Below, one piece after another: positions 1-6,695 of a stretch of 47,499 bases of DNA. The notes beneath the pieces are model-generated. The model had not been told where the DNA came from. It did not search any database and saw only the letters and a program-made list of their open reading frames with translations. The translations under genes were made by a program, and so were the position numbers. Within the stretch, counting starts at the first letter, position 1. The number at the start of each line of letters is the position of its first letter. The stretch comes from Lachnospiraceae bacterium AC3007. GTDB taxonomy: Bacteria > Bacillota > Clostridia > Lachnospirales > Lachnospiraceae. The stretch spans positions 1 through 47,499 of the forward strand of contig JHYK01000020.1 of the NCBI GenBank assembly GCA_000621405.1. Direction: 5' to 3'.

Positions 1-159
1 TTCCTTCAGTCTGCGAAGTTTAGCCCGGGTGATCCCGGTCCTGCGCTCAAGCTCGGCGAGGTTAACGTGTTTCAAATCGAACTTGTCGCCAAGTTCACTC
101 TTTATTTCGTTGAGTGCTTGTGCTATTGTTTCAGTTAAGTCATTGTTTTTTCCTTCCAT
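1..159 (-). CDS. IS21-type transposase (IstA-like), N-terminal fragment cut by window edge
   Basis: The first 53 codons of a reading frame run off the window start. The visible part is an acidic/amphipathic stretch followed by AELERRTGITRAKLRRLKE, which looks like a helix-turn-helix that would bind the element ends. The assignment to IS21 rests mainly on the three 24-nt repeats just upstream, because multiple short terminal repeats are typical of that family. Start: ATG at 159. The frame stays open upstream with two more in-frame ATGs, and none has a strong ribosome binding site, so the start is uncertain. The DDE catalytic core and any istB partner lie outside the window, so whether the element is intact cannot be judged. 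Confidence 0.6.
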   Translation of the reverse strand, partial: MEGKNNDLTETIAQALNEIKSELGDKFDLKHVNLAELERRTGITRAKLRRLKE

Positions 160-243
160 CGATTGATTTAGCTGCTGCATTGGCATACAACAGTTTAAAC
201 TCAATGAATGAAAAAGCAATGGCTGTTTTATTCCGACTAATCG

Positions 244-315
244 TGGTTGTTTCTCTCCGACGCGAAATGGTTATTTCTTCCCGACCCGGAGTGGTTAATT
301 CAACCCGACCCTAAC
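244..315 (-). repeat. Terminal repeats of the IS21-type element
   Basis: Three tandem 24-nt units begin at 244, 268 and 292. Each starts TGGTT and contains a CCGAC core (TGGTTATTTCTTCCCGACC is the middle one). Read on the minus strand, the outer end begins TGTTAGGGTCGGGTTG. Several spaced end repeats, presumed transposase sites, are usual for IS21. The element boundary is therefore placed near 315, and 316-376 holds nothing recognisable. Confidence 0.65.
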
Positions 316-376
316 AACAATATCAGTCATTTTCTTAACAAGACTAAATCTATTATATGGGGGTTCAAGTACTTTT

Positions 377-592
377 CTACTTCCAAGCGATCTTCAATTC
401 CCGGTTGTTCTCGGCACAATCCGTCAGATATAGATTAATAAGTGTCTGATAAGGTATGCCAGACTGCTCAGACTTTGCCTTAAAGAACTTGATAGTATCC
501 TCGTTGATGTTAATAGTTATAGGCTTTTTAAGTCTGTTGGAATATGGATTCTTTCGCGGATTCAGTTTCTTGATTTCGTATTCTTCTCTCAT
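377..592 (-). CDS. brnA: BrnA-type ribbon-helix-helix antitoxin
   Basis: A 71-residue basic protein. The core KKPITININEDTIKFFKAKS, followed by GIPYQTLINLYL, matches the BrnA/CopG pattern: a short beta strand, then two helices. By family knowledge it would neutralise the BrnT toxin made just upstream and repress the shared promoter. I chose the ATG at 592 over the upstream GTG (601) and ATG (598) because AAGGG at 601-605, overlapping the end of brnT, then lies 8 nt away. The frame appears intact although its partner toxin has a premature stop, so it may now be an orphan antitoxin. Confidence 0.75.
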   Translation of the reverse strand: MREEYEIKKLNPRKNPYSNRLKKPITININEDTIKFFKAKSEQSGIPYQTLINLYLTDCAENNRELKIAWK

Positions 593-603
593 GATCATCA
601 CCC

Positions 604-897
604 TTACATAAACTGTTCGTTATAATATGCTTTTTCCTTCTTTACTGCAGGTCTGGCAGATATGATGCGTATTACACTATCGTTGTCCCTGTAGCAATGA
701 CTGACGATAAGCAGTTTATCTGTCATGCTCTCCCCGATAATCAGAAAACGATTTTCATCTTTTGAATGATCCGGATCGTCAAACACAATGGCATTTTCAT
801 CATAGAACACTGTAACGGCCTCTTCAAATGAGACTTTGTGCTTCTTGACGTTCTTCTTATTCTTCTCTTCGTCTCAATCAAATGAAATATCAATCAT
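604..897 (-). pseudogene. brnT: BrnT-type ribonuclease toxin with in-frame TGA at codon 8
   Basis: Read from the ATG at 897 the translation is MIDISFD-stop-DEEKNKKNVKKHKVSFEEA, continuing to ARPAVKKEKAYYNEQFM. BrnT proteins carry a tryptophan at this point (an F-x-W-D-x-x-K-N pattern), so TGG has become TGA at 874-876. The rest of the 97-codon frame is intact, including the C-terminal R-I-I-S-A-R and Y-Y motifs. The only later start is a GTG at 810, which would drop about 29 residues including N-terminal family motifs. Neighbouring genes use TGA as a stop, so readthrough by a changed genetic code is not supported. Toxin activity is probably lost. Confidence 0.7.
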
Positions 898-903
898 ACT
901 TAT

Positions 904-931
904 ATTATACATATATTCTAAATATAGTCAA
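904..931 (-). promoter_or_regulatory. Sigma-A promoter of brnTA, apparently leaderless
   Basis: Minus strand: TTGACT at 926-931, a 16-nt spacer, then TATAAT at 904-909. The brnT ATG (897) begins only 6 nt after the -10 box, so transcription would start at or next to the start codon. No ribosome binding site precedes it. Confidence 0.65.
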
Positions 932-949
932 TGGAACCCGTAATACTAG

Positions 950-1022
950 GCTGATGCCGCAGACCCTCCTTTCATCAGTATTTGCGAAGCACCCTGCGGG
1001 TTCGACTCCCCTATACGCTCCA
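950..1022 (+). repeat. tRNA-3'-end-like repeat, copy A
   Basis: The last ~33 nt resemble a T-arm plus acceptor strand (GCGGG-TTCGACT-CCCCT, ending CGCTCCA). No matching 5' acceptor strand or D-arm lies upstream. A second copy at 7791-7861 matches over the whole 71-73 nt, with a 23-nt identical block (981-1003 versus 7822-7844). Both copies sit shortly before a hairpin terminator. I read it as a tRNA fragment or attachment-site duplication rather than a working tRNA. In this copy the T-stem has one mismatch. Confidence 0.4.
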
Positions 1023-1072
1023 CTCGAAAAACAACGTAAAATCAACGGATTGCAGTTTCATACAGGATTACG

Positions 1073-1106
1073 AAAGGCCACCCGATCAATTGATCGGACG
1101 GCCTTT
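1073..1106. terminator. Bidirectional hairpin terminator after repeat A
   Basis: AAAGGCC and GGCCTTT flank the perfect palindrome CCGATCAATTGATCGG, followed by short T runs on both strands. It lies 51 nt past the tRNA-like repeat. The rest of 898-1213 shows no supportable gene. Confidence 0.6.
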
Positions 1107-1213
1107 GCTCTGTATATTTTAATCATTTTGGATATGTCAAAAAAATCAACAATACCAGCTGTTGACAATCGGATTTCAGTTTAACCGCCTATTAACAGAA
1201 TGTTCATAAATAC

Positions 1214-1243
1214 AAAAAACACGCCCCAAATGAAAGGCGTGTT
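1214..1243 (-). terminator. Rho-independent terminator of the small ORF unit
   Basis: Minus strand: stem AACACGCC/GGCGTGTT with a 10-nt loop, followed by TTTTTTG. It lies 68 nt beyond the small ORF at 1311-1355 and closes that transcript. Confidence 0.75.
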
Positions 1244-1310
1244 GTCCGACGATATTCAGTTTACCAGATCCCTGTTTTTGCCAGAGGTCCTGTCCCATCT
1301 ACGATCATTA

Positions 1311-1355
1311 TTATTTTTCCATATTCAGTTTATTGTTTATCATTGTGTTCATCAT
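1311..1355 (-). CDS. Putative 14-residue peptide with strong translation signals
   Basis: Minus strand AGGAGG (1364-1369) lies 8 nt before ATG 1355. The frame encodes MMNTMINNKLNMEK and ends in three successive stops, TAA TAA TGA. A structured segment (1378-1432) lies upstream and a clear terminator (1214-1243) downstream, so the unit looks like a small gene or leader peptide, not noise. It lies ~185 nt beyond the stop of the HD-GYP gene on the same strand and could be its trailer or a separate transcript. I do not recognise the peptide. It has no long hydrophobic segment. Confidence 0.4.
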   Translation of the reverse strand: MMNTMINNKLNMEK

Positions 1356-1377
1356 TGTTTTGTCCTCCTATTTATCC

Positions 1378-1432
1378 GCCGTGGCCCCTCGCCGGGGTGG
1401 CACCTCGCTTCTTCGAAGCAAGGTAGCGGGTG
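1378..1432 (-). ncRNA. Structured RNA segment upstream of the small ORF
   Basis: Minus strand: two adjacent hairpins, ACCT-T-GCTTC-GAA-GAAGC-G-AGGT and CCCC-GGCGA-GGGG, ending 9 nt before the AGGAGG of the small ORF. The opposite strand contains GGGGTGGCACCTCGC, which superficially resembles a T-box core but has no gene downstream. The family is not recognised. It could be a riboswitch, a small RNA or a mobile-element end. Confidence 0.35.
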
Positions 1433-1540
1433 CTGGTTTCTTTTGATGGTTTAATAATATCAGCCCCAAGGTCCCAGAACGGTCACACGAAAAAAGCCGT
1501 ATGAATCGTAGCAAATTGTAAGCACTCCGCAAGGAAAAAC

Positions 1541-3826
1541 TCAATCGTTGATGATACGGATATTAGTCAGAGCACACTGATCGCCCGTCAGTGATACATA
1601 TACATCAAAAACATCGTTAATAATTGTCGTGGTGACGTTCAGAGCGATGCCGAGATTATCTGTAGTAGTAACGATCTTGTTACCATCTCTTTTGAATGAG
1701 ACGGTACAGTCAAAGCCTTTTTTATTTTCTTCCTTCCATGCATCCCATCCCATAAAATCATCATTTATATCGACGATGGTTTTATTGTTGGCCAAATCAT
1801 CAGACTCCCAGTTTTCACCATCAAGCCTGATAAGGGCATACTCTTTATATTCGTCTCCCGCAGGGATCCTATCAGGAGAATGGAACAGAACAATATATGC
1901 CGTATGCCATACAAGGCGTGCTGTAGGCAGACTCATCGTATGGAAACTGATCTTCATTCCGTCACGGACCGGTATACCGAGTGTACTGTCTATCCTATAT
2001 CCATCTATCTGTACATTAGGTAAATCTCCGGAAGGACCTTTGATATAACTGATCTCCTCGGCGATCCGCGGAATGGCCTTGACATCAAAATCCTCTTCTT
2101 CATTCTCCACCATGATATTATGAAGTTCGCAGTGTTCACCGCTAAGAGAGATGTGGACATATCGACCGGTCTCACGCAGGGCCAGGATGACATCAAACGA
2201 TTTTTCTTCACTCATAACACGAACCAATACGTGATCTCTGCTCCGAACGGCTCTTATCATGTATCGCTGTCCCCGCTCGGGCTCTCCGGATCTTGCCCAT
2301 TCAAGATCGCTTTCCTGATCGGAGGACCTTACCTCCGCTTTTCGCGTATTGAACTCCGTCACCTGCCCGTCGAGGCGAATTCGAGCATATTCATAGTATA
2401 GTAAATCCTTATTGTTTTCCTCACCCGGATGCACCTTGCCATCTAACGAATCGAACACGATCAGCGTAGGCAGGCATTCCTCGTTCCCAAAGCCTTCGTC
2501 CGGCTGACTGCAGAGCCTGATCTCTGACATTTTTGTCATGATTACGATTCCCGCAGAGCAGTCATGATATATCTCATCACAGCGCAGACTGGTCGTGTTT
2601 GTAATATTGGCTCCGGATACACTCTCCTTCATCTGGTATTCCGTATCAAGATCGATCAGATGAAGCATGACCTTGGCAAATTCAGGATCAAACTGTGTAC
2701 CGCAACCCTTGACCAGTTCCTCTCTCACGATATGCTGTGGGATTGCATTACGGTAGCTCCTGTTGGAGGTCATGGCGTCATATGCATCTGCCACGGCAAT
2801 GATCCGTGCAATCTCCGGAATAGCCTCACCCTTGAGCCCTTCGGGGTAGCCTCCTCCGTTGTAACGCTCGTGGTGGTACCTCGCGCCGATCGAGATCCAC
2901 GGGGACTCTTTGATATTGGAGAGGATTTCACCGCCCACGATGGTATGCTCCTTGATCTGAGCAAATTCTTCGTCTGTCAACCTTCCCTTCTTCTGGAGGA
3001 TCTTAATGGGGATGCCTATCTTGCCCACATCGTGAAGCAGCGCCGCAAAGTAAATCTTCTCGCATTCCTCTTCGGGCTTGCCGATCTCTTTGGCAATAGC
3101 GAGCGAATACTGCGCAACGCGGCGGGAATGACCGTTTGTGTAGGTATCCTTGGCGTCTATGGCACCTGCCAGTGCATCCGCAGTCTGTTCAAACATGGTG
3201 CGTGCTTTTTCCTGTACTTTCTGTCTTGCGATGATCTCTGCGAAAACATATCTTTCAGCTCTCGACTTATTTACATAGATTCCAATGACGATCCCGATAG
3301 AGGACGTAATGATGAGATAGGTGATCGCGTTCGCATAGAGCTGCGGTCTTACCCCCTCCCGCAGAACAAAAACGGCCAGGATGTTAAAAGCTAACAGAAG
3401 AATGATATTAAAGGCGGGCGGAAGAACAAAAAAAATCGGAACGAGCACGGCCGCTATATACATGACAACTGTCAGGGCATCATGCTGAAGCTGTATCCTT
3501 GCGGCCCACAGGCCGGCACCGAGAATCGCGACATCTACCATAAAAGCGGAAAGAAGGATCAACCCTTGCGCTTTGGGAGCAAGATAGGTCGCGAAGATCA
3601 GCGCGGTCAAACAGAGTACGGCCGCCATAATGTATGCACCTCGGCAGCGGGTGAATGCTTCATCCCGGAAGGACATAAAAAGGCAGTATCCCCAATAGAT
3701 CAACTGGGCCCTTGACCAGATCATAACAAACTTCCGATCATCTTCTATTATATTCTTCTGAACAGCCTGTTTTTCCCTGCTCGGGATATCCCCTTGCATC
3801 AGTATCTTTTTAAATCTCGCCAACAT
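1541..3826 (-). CDS. Membrane HD-GYP phosphodiesterase with duplicated C-terminal domain
   Basis: 761 residues. Hydrophobic segments at about 41-52, 64-81, 87-108, 117-137, 139-156 and 165-184 anchor it in the membrane. They lead into a cytoplasmic HD-GYP domain (about 210-395) with the catalytic HDVGK (H265-D266) and GGGYP (G326-Y327-P328) motifs. HD-GYP enzymes hydrolyse cyclic di-GMP, so a role in motility, adhesion or biofilm signalling is likely. The C-terminal ~335 residues hold two copies of an unknown beta-rich module, each with a YEYARIRLDG/KEYALIRLDG motif and an S-L-(S/T)-G-(E/D) motif followed by C-x-L-x-N-I. Start ATG 3826 has GAGG 8 nt upstream. It stands alone, with no partner gene in an operon. 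HD-GYP assignment is firm; the tail's function is unknown. Confidence 0.9.
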   Translation of the reverse strand: MLARFKKILMQGDIPSREKQAVQKNIIEDDRKFVMIWSRAQLIYWGYCLFMSFRDEAFTRCRGAYIMAAVLCLTALIFATYLAPKAQGLILLSAFMVDVAILGAGLWAARIQLQHDALTVVMYIAAVLVPIFFVLPPAFNIILLLAFNILAVFVLREGVRPQLYANAITYLIITSSIGIVIGIYVNKSRAERYVFAEIIARQKVQEKARTMFEQTADALAGAIDAKDTYTNGHSRRVAQYSLAIAKEIGKPEEECEKIYFAALLHDVGKIGIPIKILQKKGRLTDEEFAQIKEHTIVGGEILSNIKESPWISIGARYHHERYNGGGYPEGLKGEAIPEIARIIAVADAYDAMTSNRSYRNAIPQHIVREELVKGCGTQFDPEFAKVMLHLIDLDTEYQMKESVSGANITNTTSLRCDEIYHDCSAGIVIMTKMSEIRLCSQPDEGFGNEECLPTLIVFDSLDGKVHPGEENNKDLLYYEYARIRLDGQVTEFNTRKAEVRSSDQESDLEWARSGEPERGQRYMIRAVRSRDHVLVRVMSEEKSFDVILALRETGRYVHISLSGEHCELHNIMVENEEEDFDVKAIPRIAEEISYIKGPSGDLPNVQIDGYRIDSTLGIPVRDGMKISFHTMSLPTARLVWHTAYIVLFHSPDRIPAGDEYKEYALIRLDGENWESDDLANNKTIVDINDDFMGWDAWKEENKKGFDCTVSFKRDGNKIVTTTDNLGIALNVTTTIINDVFDVYVSLTGDQCALTNIRIIND

Positions 3827-3872
3827 AGCATTTTCCTCACCGTGTCACTTTTATTAACTACGCATAATTATT

Positions 3873-4057
3873 CTACTTCCATTCAAACTTTGCCAATGGC
3901 TTCAAGTAGTTTTTCTTGAGATCACGTAGATTTCCAAAGAATTCAATTTCTGATGCAGATATAGATGAGTTCTCCAACTTCAACGTGATAAGCTCGAACG
4001 GATGTCATACGTTCCGAAATCACCACTCTCATCAATAAAAATGCTCAACTCACTCAC
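3873..4057 (-). pseudogene. DUF3800 family remnant with internal deletion
   Basis: From GTG 4057 the translation gives SELSIFIDESGDFGTYD, the characteristic DUF3800 N-terminus with its acidic IDESGDFG motif, then stops. Shifting frame gives LITLKLENSS, EIEFFGNLRDLKKNYLKPL and the stop TAG at 3873-3875, the usual DUF3800 C-terminus. Head and tail are joined after roughly 20 residues, so the middle (well over 150 residues in the family) has been lost. DUF3800 proteins are predicted RNase H-fold nucleases of defence or mobile regions. The remainder of 3827-4325 holds the terminator at 4075-4100 and a short hairpin (GGAC..GGTC/GACC..GTCC, about 4107-4131). Confidence 0.7.
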
Positions 4058-4074
4058 TATTTCTGCCTCGTTGC

Positions 4075-4100
4075 AAAGAAAAAGCGGGGAACATCCCCGC
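4075..4100 (-). terminator. Terminator downstream of the first DUF6273 surface protein gene
   Basis: Minus strand GCGGGG-ATGTT-CCCCGC followed by TTTTTCTTT. It lies 226 nt past the stop of the gene at 4326-6455 and just before the DUF3800 remnant. Confidence 0.7.
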
Positions 4101-4325
4101 ACTTGATGGACCCGGGTCTTTCGACCAGTCCCAGCTAACATTGCTGCTAACCTTGTCTAAAACATACAGGAAATATCAGCATTTGTCAATACTTACCGCA
4201 ACCGTCGGCAGCTTATACAAAAAAACAGATGATCGCCGCAAAACAAACAATACCAAGGATTTCGTACGATAAATTTTTTGTAGGAACATTGTATCGCTTG
4301 ATCCGGGTGATAACCTGTCTATCGT

Positions 4326-6455
4326 TTAATCCTTGTATATCAATGCGAATGCATAACCCTCAACATTAATTGTTGCGGTAACTGTATTGGGGTTTGTGTC
4401 GGTATCGGGCAGGAGGATCGTCTGTCCGCCCTTTGTCAGCGCTATGAGGGCAAACTGCCGTCCGGCCTTTCTGTACTCTGACGGGATTGTCAGCGTGAGT
4501 GTTCCCTTCTTCAGGGTCATCTCCGGCTGCCTGTTTTTATTCAGCAGGTTGAACTCAAAGGCCTCAGACCAGCCCCTCGGTGTCGCTGCAGCAAAGACTG
4601 CCTTCGCAGCTGCTCCCTGCTCCTGGTATCCCGCGCAGGTTCCTTCAGGAGTTCCTGTAAATATTATGCTCAGCTGCTGCTTCTCGTTCGGGTTCAATAT
4701 CCATGATGCAGGAGTATGGTCATCCTCGTCTTCATCGTCATCTTCATGATCATCCCTTTCCCACTGCGCATAAAGGGTGATATTCTTTTGGACAGTTATG
4801 TAGTCTTTATCCTCATAACCTGTGCCATCACCGTCAGGATCCGTGTTCCAGCCATCGAACGAATAACCGCTGCGGGTGAAACTGTTTCTGTTAAGTCTGG
4901 TTCTGACTCCTTTGTCAACGGTCTGATCATCCATGTCACCCTTACCGCCGTTAGGATCGAAGGTTATGGTGCAGGTATCCACGGGAGTGGCTGATATCGT
5001 ATATCTTGCCGATGCAACGGAACTGTTTGTCATACCATCCTTTAAAGCGATTGCCTTGATGGTTGTTGTACCGCTGACGTTGATGGGACTACTGTAAGTC
5101 GAGCTGGTAGCTGTAGGAGCAGTTCCATCCGTTGTGTAGTGGATCGTTGCTCCGGCTGTTGTGCACGATATCGTCACGTCCTGTGCCGTTGAATATGTTC
5201 CTGCCGCGGGAGAGAATGTCGGTGTAGCGACCTTTTCAGTCGGAGCCTCTGTTACAGTAAGGTTTATAGTACTGATCGGACTGGAAAGGTCGGTCTTCTT
5301 ATCACCGTTACACTTTTCGTTGAAAATATTAAGAGTATATGTGTCTGCTTCAAGACCTGTGGGGATAGTGACACTATCTTGAATATGCCCATAGTACAGA
5401 GCCTTCCCGTCACTATCTGTAAGGATGACTGAGATATGCTCATCAGTACCCGATGTTGCGCCCGTAAATGTTACGGGAACTGCCCATGAAGTATACCCCT
5501 CTGTTTCTGTAAGGGTAGCACCCGTACCCGCGGATGCAGTAAAAGCATTTCGGCCGCTGTCGAGGATTGTCAGTTTCCACTCAGTGCCTGAGTAAGACGC
5601 TATTTTTTTGAGCGAACCAAGAGTCGCTCCGGCATCTTTGCCGTCTACTGCGGCAGATGTGAGGATTACAGATTCAAGATTTATATTAAAAGCGGGGCGT
5701 ACACACCCAGTGCTGTTGACATCGCGGCCGGTGTAGATGACACCGCCGTTGCCGCCGACAGCCGCGGCGTCGTCCACATTGCGGCCCGGCGAGCGCAGCC
5801 ACCAGTAGTCATTATCATTAACCGTACGATACGACTGTCCGATCAAATCTGCTTCCTTTGTAGACAACAGCCATAATTTTACTTCCGGATTGCTCGTGTC
5901 TGATATTCCATCACAGAAATCACTGTAAACAGGGCTATAGTTATCATTTGCAAGCGTTCTTGCATTTATCGCATTCTGCTCTGCGGGTGAAAACAGCGAC
6001 GAGTAGTATCCATCCACAACAGGCTTGATATCAGAATTTACATACGAACGGCTCGAATTATCTTCTTTAAAGCTTTGTTGCGTTTTAAGCTTATCAGCTG
6101 CAAACAGAGTTACAGTACCGGATTCACTGACTGCTCCCGATCCGTCAAGACCGATAACACGCCATTCTTTTGAACCATAGTAAACTGTTTGTGCTGTCGT
6201 TACCCTGCTTTTGGTGTCATAGTCGCGAGAATCTTGTACACTTGTCATCTTAGGTGCAAGTGCACCGGCACCAAGCTGTATATTCTTCCCTGTTCCCGCA
6301 GCATATACAGGCACAGACATCTGTGGAAATATCGTAAGAAATGTAGAAATAGAAATAAGTGCACTTACACTTATCGAAAGGAGACGTCCATATCTCCTCC
6401 CTCTCAGAGGTTTGGAAAGTGTTGATTTTACTGCGTTTTTCACATATTTTTTCAT
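4326..6455 (-). CDS. Secreted DUF6273/chitobiase-like/InlB-repeat protein, copy 1
   Basis: 709 residues with a signal peptide (basic start, hydrophobic core about 25-45, cleavage near A53 after VYAA). Next comes a DUF6273 domain (about 70-270) with the WWLRSPG signature at 218-224 and VRPAFNINL. It is followed by a chitobiase-like beta sandwich (TPTFSPAAGTYS...IHYTTDG) and an InlB/Flg_new repeat (TFDPNGGKGDMDDQ...YSFDGWNTD). After an acidic run of D/E/H residues there is a C-terminal domain of about 130 residues. No LPxTG or membrane anchor is visible, so how it is held at the surface is unclear. It has its own promoter (6567-6595), an attenuator-like leader and a terminator. The paralogue at 7956-10082 is nearly identical in the last ~175 codons but very different in residues 225-251. 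A surface-exposed ligand-binding role is inferred. Confidence 0.85.
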   Translation of the reverse strand: MKKYVKNAVKSTLSKPLRGRRYGRLLSISVSALISISTFLTIFPQMSVPVYAAGTGKNIQLGAGALAPKMTSVQDSRDYDTKSRVTTAQTVYYGSKEWRVIGLDGSGAVSESGTVTLFAADKLKTQQSFKEDNSSRSYVNSDIKPVVDGYYSSLFSPAEQNAINARTLANDNYSPVYSDFCDGISDTSNPEVKLWLLSTKEADLIGQSYRTVNDNDYWWLRSPGRNVDDAAAVGGNGGVIYTGRDVNSTGCVRPAFNINLESVILTSAAVDGKDAGATLGSLKKIASYSGTEWKLTILDSGRNAFTASAGTGATLTETEGYTSWAVPVTFTGATSGTDEHISVILTDSDGKALYYGHIQDSVTIPTGLEADTYTLNIFNEKCNGDKKTDLSSPISTINLTVTEAPTEKVATPTFSPAAGTYSTAQDVTISCTTAGATIHYTTDGTAPTATSSTYSSPINVSGTTTIKAIALKDGMTNSSVASARYTISATPVDTCTITFDPNGGKGDMDDQTVDKGVRTRLNRNSFTRSGYSFDGWNTDPDGDGTGYEDKDYITVQKNITLYAQWERDDHEDDDEDEDDHTPASWILNPNEKQQLSIIFTGTPEGTCAGYQEQGAAAKAVFAAATPRGWSEAFEFNLLNKNRQPEMTLKKGTLTLTIPSEYRKAGRQFALIALTKGGQTILLPDTDTNPNTVTATINVEGYAFALIYKD
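5703..5783 (-). other. Hypervariable segment of DUF6273 domain, copy 1 (candidate DGR variable region)
   Basis: 27 codons (residues 225-251) between the 21-nt block 5784-5804, identical in both paralogues, and the near-identical GTACG..CCCGCTTTT block at 5688-5702. Compared codon by codon with 9351-9431, 18 of 27 codons change the amino acid, 3 are synonymous and 6 identical, with no length change. Most variable codons end in C or T, as expected if template codons were AAC/AAT. Confidence 0.45.
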
Positions 6456-6496
6456 GTACTGTCTCCTCCGGTCAAAGCTACTCTATGAATGCATAT

Positions 6497-6545
6497 AAAA
6501 AACGTCCGAACATAAAGCCACGGGCTTGGTGTTACGGGCGTTCCC
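6497..6545 (-). promoter_or_regulatory. Attenuator-like leader hairpin of surface protein gene 1
   Basis: Between promoter and start codon the minus strand reads GGGAACGCCCG, then an inner CCCGTGG hairpin, then CGGACGTTTTTTA. AACGcCCG pairs with CGGaCGTT directly before six T, so it can act as an intrinsic terminator. The GGGAACGCCCG block recurs in the leader of the paralogue (10151-10161). The ligand or factor is unknown. Confidence 0.45.
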
Positions 6546-6566
6546 TGAAATCTCCTATACTCGGAT

Positions 6567-6595
6567 AATATAATAAACACCGTTCCCCTTGTCAA
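6567..6595 (-). promoter_or_regulatory. Sigma-A promoter of surface protein gene 1
   Basis: Minus strand TTGACA (6590-6595), 17-nt spacer, TATATT (6567-6572). It gives a leader of about 105 nt containing the hairpin at 6497-6545 and the GGAGGAG ribosome binding site. Confidence 0.75.
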
Positions 6596-6695
6596 CAAAA
6601 ACAGGATATAAACTCGCGTGGATTTGCACCATACAGCATGATATAATACGACAAACCTTATTATGTCTTTTTGTAAAAAGAAAGAGGTGGTATTA

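Noticed and set aside
874-876. TGA read as tryptophan or selenocysteine in brnT
   Set aside because: TGA is used as a normal stop by many genes in the window and no SECIS-like hairpin follows; a nonsense change is simpler.
1376-1440. T-box-like GGGGTGGCACCTCGC on the + strand
   Set aside because: No stem I/specifier region upstream and no + strand gene downstream; the strand with a small gene and terminator is the minus strand.
2564-3394. 276-codon + strand ORF
   Set aside because: It is antisense to the HD-GYP coding region, with no recognisable domain or ribosome site.
6497-6595. Cyclic di-GMP riboswitch controlling the surface proteins
   Set aside because: Tempting because of the nearby HD-GYP gene, but the conserved bases of the known c-di-GMP classes are not visible.
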